Shown: one piece after another, positions 34,343 to 45,033 of the stretch
Layout of the letters: each line of letters opens with the position of its first letter
Position numbering within the stretch: the first letter of the stretch is position 1
NCBI GenBank assembly: GCA_023653785.1
Contig: JAMKCH010010172.1
Coordinates: 124,001-188,000, forward strand
From: Ophioderma brevispina
Lineage: Eukaryota > Echinodermata > Ophiuroidea > Amphilepidida > Ophiodermatidae
Direction: 5' to 3'
DNA: 64,000 nt
Position numbers and translations under genes: made by a program
The notes under the pieces: generated by a model
What the model was told of the DNA's origin: nothing
Databases searched by the model: none
What the model saw: only the letters and a program-made list of their open reading frames with translations

Positions 34343-35576
34343 AAAGTGTCGTTTGTGCTCTTTGTGAGCTACCAGTGAGAAATGGCGGGGGAAATTTCAA
34401 TGGCTATTTGTATCGTCAAGTGGTAAAAAAATACTAGCCTAGTCTGAGCCCGAAGGATTTGTTGGCAGTGGGTGGGGGGCGCTACTGATACCATGACTTC
34501 CCTGCCCAACCAGCACAGAAGTGCGCGATAGATCGAAAGATGGCCTAAACCAGAAGGGTAACAGAAGGTGATAAAAATATTCCTGAGTATCTCCTGGAAG
34601 TATCGTTTGTACTCAGCTACAAGTGAGAAATGGTGGGGAAAATTTCTATGGGGATTTGTATCATAAAGTGGTCAAAAAATAAAAATACTCCCGATTTCAA
34701 AACAAATGGGTTCAATTTATTTCTCTATCACAAAGATTTGAAGCATAATTTACACTATTTGCATTGATTAGTTGCGAAGGTACTTTGGAAATAAGGTCAA
34801 CGGCAATTTGATCTTCCAACCCAATGCATTGCATGGAATAAAATGTAGTATACAAACATCCGGACAAACATATTCCTTCTCCCCGGTATCTCATTCGTAT
34901 GTCCTGCGCTATCAATTATTATTTTACCGTATTTTAAGTATATTAATCTCACATTTCCCTATCTCGACCCTGAGGTGAGATGCCCGTCGGCAGGTGATCG
35001 GAAAAGTAAACTCCGAAAATCACCATGCAAATCCAAAAGGTAATAATGCGGAATGGTGTGTACTTCCGTAGAATTTTCATGCTAAAATTATTTTTTGGGG
35101 GGGTTTCAATAGAATAGGTATAAGGCTATAAAGGTTCAAGGTCACCAAAAGCTCAGATGCTGTTGAAAGCTGTGCCAAGTGATTCCTGTCGTCATACTGA
35201 AACAGAAATGCATTTAAATCATTTGAAGATAACACCATTTGTAACATCCAGGGAAAGTGTTAGTGACTCCCATGCACCATGTATACCCTTGATACATTTT
35301 ACCATTGTCCAACCAGATTGCCACACACTGTAAAATAGTATTTTTTGGATCCTATGAGACAATACGAACAGCTTGTCACCAGTTTCAACAAAAGCTCAGC
35401 ACCAGGTAAATTTTACCCTAGGATGACCTTGAACCATTATGTGGCTATACCGCTTTAACTAAGGTTGGAACCCATGCAAATATATACTTTTGGCAATCCT
35501 TATAAGGAGACAAACCTTTAGTGTACAATGAAACATAATTTGACTCGATTTCAAATTTCCCCTTTAGGCGACGAAA

Positions 35577-35888
35577 ATAAAAAAAAAACCTGTTTTACGG
35601 GCCCGACCGACCTTGATTTTTCAGTTTTGCAGATTTTTTTCCCCCAAAAATCATGTAAAATCAGCCTGTTTTTAGCCCAAATTTATCAATTTTGGCAAAT
35701 ATTTTTAAGAAAATTTGTTTGTAAAAATTTTTAATTTTTTCTCTTGATTTTTCAGATTTTGGGGCTATTTGAGGCCAATTTTGAGCTCCAGAAAAGAAAA
35801 AAAATTAAAAGAAAAAATTCGCCCGCCCGACCGACCCTACTCGAAAGGTCCGCTCGCCCGTAAAACAGGGTTTTCTTTTTTCGTCGCC
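35577..35888. mobile_element. GGCGACGAAAA-ended MITE with TTA target duplication
   Basis: Terminal inverted repeats of ~33 bases start GGCGACGAAAATAAAAA and end TTTTTTCGTCGCC, with CCTGTTTTACGGGC and GCCCGTAAAACAGG just inside. TTA flanks both sides (35574-35576, 35889-35891). The beta copy near 56975 lacks the element. A TTA duplication is typical of PIF/Harbinger (established); assignment is inference. Confidence 0.8.
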
Positions 35889-36043
35889 TTACTAACATTT
35901 TGCCTCTTGAAGGGGCAAGCAGTCTGAAAATTTGAACCACATTAATTTCTGACAGTCTAGTCCCAATTGAATCCATTGAAACAGCAAGAAAATCAATTTA
36001 AGCACCAAATTGCTACGGCAACTGTATCAATGACATACCATTC

Positions 36044-37138
36044 TGTTATGACATCTCGTAGACGTCAAAGGTCAGAAATACCTTTTAAAACAAAACTAAA
36101 TGAGCCTTGTGCACAAGTGATCTGAATTTTATAATATAACAGATTTAATGACTTGTAATCGGTTTGGTTCAAGAATTTGGTATGCCCAAAACATAATTAC
36201 AATAACAACTAAGATACTTAATTTCAAGTCCTCTAGTGTTCTATGTTGCAAGAAGCGTTGCAGTTCAACGATGATTTGTCCTCACAGCGAAGACTCCAAA
36301 ATGACAGCACATAAGTTCACATAAATATCCATTGTATACTCCATGCGAATCTTCTGAGTCTTGAAGGTAATTTTGTCCAGCAGTTCAAGACGACGGGGTT
36401 ACCCTCGACGACACTAATATTCAGCAATACATTCCAGGTATTCTACCACCATCAGTCTGTCGCTACTCGCTAATGTCCTCATAATAGGACCACAAACTGG
36501 AATCCCTTTTTGATTCCAAAACTGAAGCTCTTCTGGCTTAAAAGACGACAACAGACAGTTTAATTAGTTTTCAAGCTCCGGCGGTCTCCAAAGTATTACA
36601 ATGTATAAATCCTGGCACTATGCAAGAACGAATCTACCATTATTGTATATAGATTAAACTAGCTATAACTATACTGTATAGCTTCCTTCCTGGTTACTAC
36701 TGCTGGCCTCAGTCCTTCCAGTGACATGTATTTAACTTCTCACAGCTAGATTCCCCTTTCTAACAATAATCATTACATCATCATGCATAAACATAACCTA
36801 GCACTGTCAAATCAAATTTCACAAAAATTACATCATCTGAATTGCTTCATTTCACATTTATAACATCATTGGGGAATCCCCAGATTTTGCAATATGTTTT
36901 TCTTAAAGCATAAACAAGTTGACTCAGTTTTTAAGTTTACATCTTGGGGAATTCCCATTTCCCCTATTGTGCAATCTATCTCGTTGTAAATAACAGGTGT
37001 GAGCTCAATATAGCACTTGGGAATCCCCTGCTCTCTTTTTATCATAAACAAAGTACTTTTCCCGTGAGAAATCTTTTCTCAAATAAAATTGAAAATGAAA
37101 TTAATATTTTTAATCTCAAAGATGGAGGCTATATAACA
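36044..37138 (-). repeat. 3' LTR of the Ty3-like element
   Basis: Termini are TGTTAT..ATAACA in element orientation. On the + strand it starts TGTTATGACATC and ends ATATAACA. The length is 1095 bp, against 1087 bp for the solo copy at 24514. The flanking alpha sequence ACCATTC stops exactly at 36043, and beta continues uninterrupted there (ACCATTCCCC at 57122). Confidence 0.85.
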
Positions 37139-37154
37139 TCCTCCCCCTTAAAAG
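37139..37154 (-). other. Polypurine tract
   Basis: On the - strand TTTTAAGGGGGAGGA lies immediately before the LTR start TGTTATATAG. This is the expected plus-strand primer site of an LTR retroelement and fixes the LTR boundary. Confidence 0.75.
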
Positions 37155-37323
37155 AAAATTTGAATGAAATGAAAATTTTCAAAATCTAGCTTTATACCTT
37201 AAACCATTTTGTGGTTAATTTTACATACATTTACACAGTGCAAATTTTACAGTTTTTACGTTCTTGCATTGCTGCTTTCAGTCTATATTACAAGTTTTAA
37301 TATTGCATTTCTGAACAAAATTT

Positions 37324-37440
37324 AAGCAGCTCTGGGCAAGGCATCTGCCAAGACATTTTCTTCCCCTTTGATATGTCTTATGTCCAGATTGTATTCCTGT
37401 AGAGTTAATCTCCAGTGGGTTAAATTCTTGTCAGGCGGAG
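37324..37440 (-). pseudogene. C-terminal RNase H fragment of Ty3-like pol
   Basis: On the - strand the frame encodes PPDKNLTHWRLTLQEYNLDI, then RHIKGEENVLADALPRAA and a stop. This is the canonical end of a Ty3/gypsy RNase H (LTRW..LQEYN..I.HIKG..N..ADALSR). Ending pol here, rather than continuing into integrase, supports the integrase-first order. Confidence 0.8.
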
Positions 37441-37559
37441 TTTCTAATTTATCATCCACAAAATTTAATCAAAATACGATTCATAAATTAGCATTGGGTA
37501 CATTGTTCCCCAATATGCATCAAAGTGCAGTTTGACTGGATCTGAATTTCCAAACTCAC

Positions 37560-38370
37560 TTCTACTTGGTTCACTGAGATGCTGCAATTTGATTGGATTC
37601 ACCCTATAAGGATGTTGCTTTATAGGCTCGGAGTCACCTACATCAATGTCATGGGTTATGACATGTGGCTCACTGGGTACATCAGGAAATATGTTTTCCT
37701 ACTCATGAATTAACTCTTTCAATTCACCTTGTTGACCTTGTGGGAGGTGACCTAGTTTCTTGTCTAAATTGGCAAGTATGTCAGAATTTTGCAATTTGAC
37801 ACCATAATCATTTTCTGTGTTTACAGTGCTGTCTTGTTCAGGTACAGACTCTGTGATGTCATCATTAACACTGGATACTACACATGCAGGCTCAATAGTA
37901 TCACCTCCTTCTCTTGAGGGGGATAGCATATTTAGTGACATAATTGTCGACTTTTACGTCTACCTGGTGTTTTGATGACATAGTCAAGGTCTCCCACTTT
38001 GTTCTTAATCTCATATGGTCCAGAATACTTGGCTTGCAAAGGATGCCCTTGTATTGGAAAAAGTGCCAAAACTTTGTCACCTGGTTTTAATATTCTCGTT
38101 TCTGGCATCTTTGTCATACCATGTTTTAATTTGGCCTGGCTCTGTTTGAGATTTTGTTTGGCAATTTCTGTGGTTCTTTGGAGCCTGTGTCTGAATTGAG
38201 ACACATAGTCTAGCAAATTCACATCAGGATTTTCTTTCAGTAGTTTCAATGGTCCCCTTACTTTGTGACCAAACACCAACTCAAATGGACTAAATCCTAA
38301 TGACTTGTACAGCTTCCCTGGTAGCAAATAACAGGAGATGAACTCCCTCATCCCAATCCCTCTCAAATTC
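37560..38370 (-). pseudogene. Integrase C-terminus, linker and RT start of Ty3-like pol
   Basis: From 38.37 kb downward the - strand encodes SLGFSPFELVFGH and KVRGPL, then the integrase GPY/F-type module (LKPGDKVLALFP, KYSGPYEI). An acidic linker with LDKKLGHLPQGQQGELKELI follows, then an in-frame stop near 37700, then FPDVPS and HDIDVGDSEPIKQHPYRVNP, the start of reverse transcriptase. Most of RT is then deleted. The continuity from integrase to RT start within ~800 bases shows the domain order directly. Confidence 0.8.
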
Positions 38371-38374
38371 AAAA

Positions 38375-38635
38375 TAGGTTTTATCATGGGCTATGCCTAT
38401 CACTTCCCTATGGTATATCTTTGGCACTACAATTTGATGCACAACCTAACATTCCTCATCTACAAGTGCATCGGGTGGCCGCCATTTTCTCATGAGGACA
38501 CCATTTTGCTTGTAGAAACATACAGGAATTTGCTCGGCTTCCTGTTGCGTCAATGCCCTCTCACCTAATTTCCTAAGTGCTGGGTCATTTTGTTGTTCAT
38601 TTACCAGCTTGTCATTGCTTAAAGGGTCTCCTTTA
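38375..38635 (-). pseudogene. Integrase N-terminal remnant of Ty3-like pol
   Basis: The - strand encodes LSNDKLVNEQQNDPALRKLG, FYKQNGVLMRKWRP, and after an in-frame stop VVHQIVVPKIYHREVIGIAH. This is the region leading into the zinc-binding part of a Ty3 integrase. It then jumps to FERDWDEGVHLLLFA, a sequence normally ~200 residues further on, so the DDE catalytic core has been deleted. A frameshift separates this from the next fragment. Confidence 0.75.
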
Positions 38636-38835
38636 CACAAACTGGAATCCCTTTTGATTCCAAAACTGAAGCTCTTCTGGCTTAAAAGACGACAACAGAC
38701 ATTTTAATTAGCTTTCAAGCTCCGGCGGTCTCCAAAGTATTATAAATCCTGGCACTAAGCAAGAACAAATCCACCATTATTGTAGATTAAAACTAGCTAT
38801 AACTATACTGTATTATAGCTTCCTGGTTACCTTAT
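38636..38835 (-). repeat. Truncated 5' LTR fragment
   Basis: CACAAACTGGAATCCC onward matches 36491-36690 of the 3' LTR for ~200 bases (CTCCGGCGGTCTCCAAAGTA, AACTAGCTATAACTATACTG). The LTR end nearest to pol is missing, so LTR sequence joins directly to the integrase remnant. This indicates a deletion spanning the LTR end, primer-binding site, gag and early pol. Confidence 0.8.
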
Positions 38836-40998
38836 CTACGACGAATGACGTGCTTGGCAGAATTCTAGGATGCCAGCCTCTAGTAGTAGAGTATCCAAGA
38901 AGTAAAGCTTCAGCCTCAAGTAGAACTTCAACTCACTGCAATGTGTTAAGCTTATAAGCTTAACTGTGCTATACTGCCTGCGCCTGCAAGGTTGTCAAAT
39001 TCGTAGCTATGCTGGCTACAAGGTTGTCAAATTCGGCAACCCATTTTGATAGAGATTCTCACCAAAACCAACACAAAAATAGATCATAGCAGGGCATGAC
39101 AGAGGTATTTGGGAGTTCCCTAGATGTTATTAGGAACTCCTATGGGGAGCTTGAACTCAGCAGGTGGAATTTTAGGAGAAATTGTGCAGAGCAACTAGAG
39201 ACATGTCTGCACAGCTCAACCCCCACTTTGTTTCTTTGTTTTGTTTCTTTGTTTTGGAGTTATAGTGTAAAAATGACTAAAACGGTAAAAAGGTCAAATT
39301 CAACTTGTACAGGGTTCAACATTGAAAGTTATGCTGATTATATTTTAAGTACTTCTAAATTATTGCCTGAGGAATGAGGACTCCCAAAAAGTATAGTTGT
39401 GATTATGTTAAATTACTACTACCCTCCAAGAAATCGCTAAATATTTCAAAATTTATACGGAAAAGTTGTGATCAATTTTGGATATGTTATAAAGAAAGTC
39501 TTGCGAACAAATTGTGCAACTCTCATTTTCCTGAAGCAAGTTAACTCGCGATAGCAGCTCAAATAGAACATGAATTTTCTATACAAATTCTAGGGGAGGC
39601 GTATAGTTGTGTGCACCCTTTAAGCGCGCAAGCAGGGGGCTAGTCTCGTTATACGGCCTTTTGGGTTGGTACATTAGCAATATCACACACTTTATTGTAT
39701 TTTTATCTTTTTTCTATTTTCCTAAAACACACTAATGTTTACTCAGACCAAATTATTAGGGTTTTCTCTTCGTATTGCTCTTTAAATGGGCAAAAACAAA
39801 ATCAACTATGTAACTCAAATACGGTTGGCTCAAACACGCCGCACATACTGGTTGGTCAAGTCGCAACGGATATTGTCTCCCAATCGCTAGTAGGCCTACA
39901 GTACATGGCTTTTTTTAAAAAAAAAATCGTTTTTATATTCTCTATTTTAACCTCGCAATCGTTGTCTAATATAAGGCAGGTCCTATAGATCGTTTCAAGA
40001 CTTAATTATAATAACCTTTCTCATTTTTCCTTTTAAAATCTCCGATTTTCCTCCTTAAGTGAGTCGGGGGGGGGTGGGTCGCAGTTTGTTTAACGCGCTC
40101 ATTTCTAAATGCAGATACAGCCGGAAAACGCCCGACTTTTTGTTGAAAGGCAATCTCACCAACGGACTGTACTAGATGAATCCTATTTGGCCACGTTTAT
40201 ATTATTGTTTTTACTTGTTTATTTGTTTTATTGTTGATTTTGTCATTCTGATCCGATTTTTAGAGACTTTTTAGCACGTAAAAGGGTCGCATGAACCTGA
40301 AAAGTGGGTAAATCGAGTCAAATTTAAAACGGTCTTTTTTTGTCATGTTGTTTTTTGCTGCATCTTGCATAACCCGGGCGAAAATCCACATTTCATTAAT
40401 CTGTTAACCTAATAAAGCTCATACGGTTTTTAAGTTCAAATTAAAATGTTTTACACACCATCGCAAAGGTAATTACAAAATATGATCTATCAGTCACTTA
40501 AGGTACGTCGGCAACTTTGAGAGGCTTTTCAGTCCGGGCAAAGTCATGGATAACACGCGCTAAACTCAAAAAAAAAATCGGTCAAAGTGATTGGTTTGCG
40601 TATTGGTTCGTATCTTTGAGAACCCTATCTCTAAAACTAAACACTGCTCAGAAAGTGAAATTTCGACGAATCAATTTAACTTTTTATTAGCTATCTTTTG
40701 ACATAATATATAATTATTGAGGGTCGAAAAAAATTCTCGCTAAGGGTCCACCACTAATTACCCCTTTTGGCGGCCACTTCCTTCAAAATATCACAGCAAT
40801 AGTCCGTACTTTTTGATAAATATAGGATTCAATAAGATGCTCCCTTGATTACAACAACATTTTACTCTCTTCATTGGAAGTTCCATCACCACCCAAAATT
40901 TAAAATTTGAATCCGACATACCATTTTAATGTGATCCGGCAGTAATTGTGTTTATTACAATAGCCCATAAAGTTCTGTACAAACTATTTCTGGTTACC
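38836..40998. other. No gene recognised
   Basis: Contains a short direct repeat (AAGGTTGTCAAATTCG near 38988 and 39021), G8-10 runs near 40067, and AT-rich sequence. The frames at 39096-39377 and 39695-39988 show no domain, and splice support is absent. Confidence 0.35.
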
Positions 40999-41361
40999 TT
41001 AAAGTGACAGGAGATTTTTTAGGATACGAATTTCTCTCAAATTTCACTGGATCGGTTATGTAGACCACCTACCGAGAACGTTTCGAAGGTTTATGGATAA
41101 ACAGGTACAAAAGAAACCGCAAACCTTGTTTTGAACTTGCCTGCTATCATAATCGTTCCCAATAGAAAACCATGCTTTGACTTTCTGTCATGCACAACAG
41201 AAACTACTAAATCATCATCTTATTACATAAAGACGGCGTATTCGGCTGATTCACTTCAGGTGTGATCTAATACATTGGTAAGCATTCCAAATATGTAAAA
41301 AATCGGGGTTCGAGAAAAATTGGGGGCGCTTCTTCCTGGAAATCTCCTCATGTCTATTTAA
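40999..41361 (+). mobile_element. TTAA-flanked MITE, H family (best copy)
   Basis: TTAA at 40999-41002 and 41358-41361. Ends are AGTGACAGGAGATTTT and GAAATCTCCTCATGTCTAT. It contains GGTTATGTAGACCACCTACC and AGGTGTGATCTAATACATTG, shared with 3364-3670 and 13133-13474. It marks the left edge of segment beta. Confidence 0.8.
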
Positions 41362-41523
41362 ATAATATTTTAGTTTGTAGCATCATAATTGGAAGGAAGT
41401 CAGTAAAGGAATTTTGCAGATGAGATGAGAAAAATACAAGGCTTCTAATGATACCAAAATCATTTGATGGAGTGAAAGGTGCCGGGGAAAGGTGAGGTCA
41501 AGGCAAATGATTGGGTAGTGCCT

Positions 41524-41871
41524 CTAAGGTGCATGTTCCCAATTTATGTCGATTGTGTTCTCAACTTGATATGAGAGCCTGGCACTTGCACATACGCCCG
41601 TCAAGTACTGTGGGAAACAAACTTTCGTTTTTATGGTAGACGCAATAATGTATATTGCAAAGCCCAATTCAATACTGTGCTAATATTCATGATTAACCAT
41701 AAATACGGTGTTTTTGTTTTATATCTTTGGAATGAAATGGATTTGAGGGCTCGACGTTCAGGACGACGATGAGAAAAATATGACCTTTCATCTGATATCA
41801 AAATCGATACGACTTCCGGGTAAATGGGGGTGGGGATTCCCAAAGACGTGTGTCGCCTGCGTAAGCAGAAT
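41524..41871 (-). mobile_element. TTAA-type MITE, family F (inverted copy)
   Basis: The left end is TAAGGTGCATGTTCCCAATT. It matches 61755-62099 in reverse: TCAACTTGATATGAGAGC, GACGCAATAATG, GAAATGGATTTGAGGGCTC, GATGAGAAAAATA. The right end is decayed. Segment alpha has the empty site GTGCTCTTAACC at 32174-32185. Confidence 0.75.
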
Positions 41872-42651
41872 AACAGCACATTCTGAATATCGCCCCAATT
41901 ACTTCAAAAGTTTGAGCTTTTTGCAGTTGGTTTTCATGTTGGTAATTGCCTAGTAAAAATCCCTGTGAGGGTAATGCTCAAACATGCGTATTTGCATAAA
42001 AGAAGCGAGTTGTAATTTAAATCAGGATCCCGGATAGTGTAATTTAATGGCGGACTGAACGCCAATTTTATGTCTGTCCATGATGAAATAGTGGTCACAT
42101 CAAGCGAATGATCTCTAACTTGACTGCCTGAACTGAGCGAGACACGTACAATGGCGCATTTTCCGGCGGGGGGTGGTGTTATTTCATCTTGGAAGACGTT
42201 TCCTCCGGCAGCCATTGAATGATTATCGGAGATCTCGATATTAATTATTCTAATTACAAAATTCCTCATTTTCGACATATAGAGAGTTTTAGCTCTACCA
42301 TTCACAGTATTGTTTAGTAGTCCATTACCATGCAACTGTGCAAAAATTAAAAATATTAAAAAAAAATGGGAGCGCTCTTCAAAAAAATGTGCTGTTACTG
42401 CTTTTAGTGTGGCCGAAACATGGATCACTTTGTCCTCATTTGATGTTTGTGCTGTTGATGTTTGTGGAAAAGGTACATTTCCCTCTAATATCCGCCACTT
42501 CGAGTCATAGCTACAACATGGGATCCCTCATTTGGCGATGAGGTCAAAGATCACATACCAAGGTCAGAGGTCATGTGAGGTCTATCATTCAAAATCTGCG
42601 ACGGCACGCGACACTAGTGGTCAGAGGACCGCAATGTATTTTCTAGCACTT

Positions 42652-43134
42652 GTTTGCTCGTAATGTTTGCTCGTATCCACAAGTCATTGGTAATGGCTTG
42701 TGGTGGTGTCAGGATTTGTTCAGCTAGTGTGCTGATCCGGGGCCGCGTACATCCATGATACGGACGCTCCTAACATGGCCCGCTATTTGAAACTGGGGCG
42801 GATTGGGAACAGTCAGGGGTTTCCACCCTACTCTTATTCGACACTGACTGCGATGTACATGTACAGTTGTGACTCTCTGTACACGGGACCGACGGCTTAA
42901 CGTCCCCTCCGAAGGACGGGATGCTTCATGATCCATTTGCCCAATTCCAAGTGAACCATGGAGGAGAGCGTATTCTGTATTTAATCAATAGCTGGTATAC
43001 AGATCAAATCCAGAATTTATAGTACCCGAATAAATCCCAGCAAGTGCCACGACCCCACCGGGATTCGAACCCGGGAATTTTGATGGTAAATTTTCGCCAG
43101 AGGCAAGCACCCTAACCGCTAGGCCACGCTCTCC
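42652..43134 (-). mobile_element. tRNA-derived SINE, ~480 bp
   Basis: On the - strand it starts GGGAGAGCGTGGCCTAGCGG (box A), with box B GGGTTCGAATCCCGG 60-70 bases on. The body includes CGGAGGGGACGTTAAGCCGT and CGGTCCCGTGTACAGAG, a conserved-looking central domain, and ends in a GAGCAAACATTAC tandem tail. The tRNA-like head has an extra ~15-base interior and no tRNA 3' processing context. Segment alpha has the corresponding site without it (about 32788). Confidence 0.75.
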
Positions 43135-43245
43135 CAAAAGTTGCTTAACTCTTCATATTACAACCATTTAGTGTTTATACACTGCTAAAGTTTTGCCGGA
43201 GTAAGTATTAGTTTCTTCTTTCTTGCAAGTCGGTCGATAATTTAC

Positions 43246-43577
43246 GAAGCCCCATAGGGGACCTAGTGAAATAATCTGTTTTGGATAATATGGTCCCACA
43301 GGTTGCCAATCTGTTCCACGAGTACGTAATCTGGGGAAAAGAGTGCAATAGGTGGGAAACAGATTAGTTAATCTGTGGGACCAGCTTGCAATCTGTGGCA
43401 GGACAAGAGTTACGTAATATGTGGAAACAGATTACATGCTGTTGGGAACAGATTGCAAAACGTGGGAACAGATTCCGTAGCTGTGGGAACAGATGCAAAC
43501 TGTGGGAACAGATTGCAAACTGTGGGAACCGAGTATCAAAAAGATTATTTTAATAGTCCCCTATGGGCGGCTTCGGA
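43246..43577. mobile_element. MITE carrying an internal ~20-bp minisatellite
   Basis: Inverted ends are GAAGCCCCATAGGGGAC and GTCCCCTATGGGCGGCTTC. Flanks ATAATTTAC (43237-43245) and ATAATTAC (43578-43585) make an ~8-bp duplication. Alpha has the single copy ATAATTTAC at 32886-32894. The interior is a tandem array of TGTGGGAACAGATTGCAAAC, most regular at 43430-43530. Non-coding. Confidence 0.8.
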
Positions 43578-43665
43578 ATAATTACAAACGGTATTACCTG
43601 GGTGCCACACCGCAAACTAGGATTTTCATTTTCAAGGGTTTTAAGGTTAGTCAACAGTTAGGTTA

Positions 43666-44022
43666 GGCCACAAAAAAAATTGTTGTATTGGAGTAACCCG
43701 CCCGACCTTAATTTTGAAAATCAAGCCCTGTACAAAAGTATACGTACCCTAATTTTTTTATTAAAATGGTTTCAAAAATCTATTTTTCAAGGTTTTTACC
43801 ATGATTTTTAAACGATTTCTCAATATTTTTGTGTTCTGTTTGTAATTTGGCAACTTCTCTTAAGATTTTCAATATTTGAGTCAAAGTATCAATATTAATA
43901 ACACATTGCATAGACTATGTGTGATGATTGTGATGTAGTTAATTCATTATAAAAAAAAAGCCCCACGCCCCTACCCTATTTGAAAATTTCTTGTTGCTCC
44001 AATACAACATTTTTTTGGGGCC
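43666..44022. mobile_element. GGCC-ended MITE with TTA target duplication
   Basis: Ends are GGCCACAAAAAAAATTGTTG then TATTGGAGTAAC, and the inverse GTTGCTCCAATACAAC then ATTTTTTTGGGGCC. TTA flanks both sides (43663-43665, 44023-44025). Alpha shows the empty site AAGGTTAGTCTGAG at 32945-32958. The TTA duplication fits PIF/Harbinger. Confidence 0.8.
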
Positions 44023-44196
44023 TTAGTCTGAGGGATATAGTTAGGGACGTATGATTTTGGTCGTGGTTTGAGACGAGGGAGGGAATTGGTTGGTAATAGT
44101 AGGGGACGCTACTGATTTTAGGATACTCCCATAACCAGCACAAAAAATGCATGTAGCATTTGAAAGAGGACCTAAACCAGTTAGGGTAACAGAAGG

Positions 44197-45033
44197 GAAT
44201 CATCGTCGATGCCAGCAGGCGATCGCAGTTCGCCAGTCAATTCTGTTTTGGGCCAAGTGGAGATAGCCTTTGGTTTCAACATGTTGTTTGTATCCCCAAG
44301 AGCTTTTGGATGTAGGAGAGAGATGATGTCTCTGTCGGCCTGGCTTCCTATTGCCATGTGGTGGAGTGTAGAATAAGTTTATAACCTACTAGGCTCTCCT
44401 ATGGCATTCTTAGAATATGACCAAGAAAAGTAAGCTGTCGCAGTCTTACTCGGTTTATCGGAGGCTCCGTACCTGTAACAGCATAGATTTTGGCATTGGG
44501 GACACGATCAATGCGCTGAAGTTCAAGCATGATTCTGTAGCAACATGTGCGAAAGAATGACCTTACTCTCCAAATTGTTTGTCAGCACCCAAGTTCCGCA
44601 GCCATACACAACTACTGTCACGCTGTTGGGTTGAAGAGGCGTACTTTTCGATTGGTATACTTTGACTCCTCCCTACGCGCTCCAACTGCCAAAATGCTGC
44701 CCAGGCAAGGGCGTTTCGTCTTTAAGGTCTTTAGACTGAAAAGCCATCATTACAACAAGATATTTGACGTCGGAGAATGGTTGATACACTCGCCATAAAC
44801 TTAGCAGTGGAAGTGGGTTGCAGTTGGGTAGTCAGTACCTATGTCTTTTGCCCACTGATGATAGGCCCAATTCTTCAGCTACAGCTGCTGTCTGGATAAC
44901 TGTGCCTGAGCTCTAGGGATGAAGAATCCAGTAGGGCGATATCGTCAGCGAAATATAGGTGTTTAGACTTTGGCTGGATACCTCCTGGACTGACGTGAAT
45001 GTGTCATGCAATCGGCGAGAAATCTGTATCTAG
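44197..45033 (-). mobile_element. RTE-like LINE, 3' half (RT catalytic site to end)
   Basis: On the - strand: HVSPGGIQPKSKHLYFADDI then ALLDSS (intact FADD catalytic motif), IISGQKT, and with frameshifts LFNPTAVLYGCGTWVL, NQAKIY-like and FLGHILRMP sequences typical of the C-terminal part of RTE/endonuclease-type LINEs. The 3' end abuts host sequence GTAACAGAAGG. The upstream half of the same RT lies at 51030-51474, on the other side of a 6-kb insertion. Confidence 0.75.

Larger units (their letters stand above)
32037..36043. repeat. Segment alpha: paralogous host segment, 4.0 kb
   Basis: Collinear with segment beta (41361-57140) after removing inserted elements. Matching blocks include TAGCATCATAATTG, GATCACATACCAAGGTCA, GCGACACTAGTGGT, AGTTTTGCCGGAGTAA, GCCACACCGCAAAC..GATTTTCA, GGTAACAGAAGG, GTGCTCTTTGTGAGC, GTCAACGGCAAT..GATCTTCCAACC and CAAAAGCTCAGATGCTGTTG. 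It has two own insertions (33112-34342, 35577-35888) and ends where the Ty3-like LTR begins at 36044. No host gene was recognised; the segment is probably itself an old repeat. Confidence 0.8.
36044..38835 (-). mobile_element. Ty3-like LTR retrotransposon, internally deleted, IN before RT
   Basis: Read on the - strand the order is: 5' LTR fragment (38835-38636), integrase N-terminal region, integrase C-terminal region, linker, start of reverse transcriptase, end of RNase H, stop, polypurine tract (37153-37139), full 3' LTR (37138-36044). Integrase upstream of RT, with pol ending at RNase H, is the Gmr1-like arrangement reported in deuterostome Ty3/gypsy elements. Large deletions remove the integrase core and most of RT, so this copy cannot move on its own. 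A solo LTR of the family is at 24514-25600. Confidence 0.8.

Noticed and set aside
35528..35976. Frames at 35528-35734 (+) and 35752-35976 (-)
   Set aside because: Both cross the GGCGACGAAAA MITE and its A/T-rich inverted ends; no credible protein.
43020..43134. Possible tRNA gene (- strand) with box A and box B
   Set aside because: The anticodon region carries extra bases, there is no tRNA 3' end or terminator, and a ~350-base SINE body with tandem tail follows.
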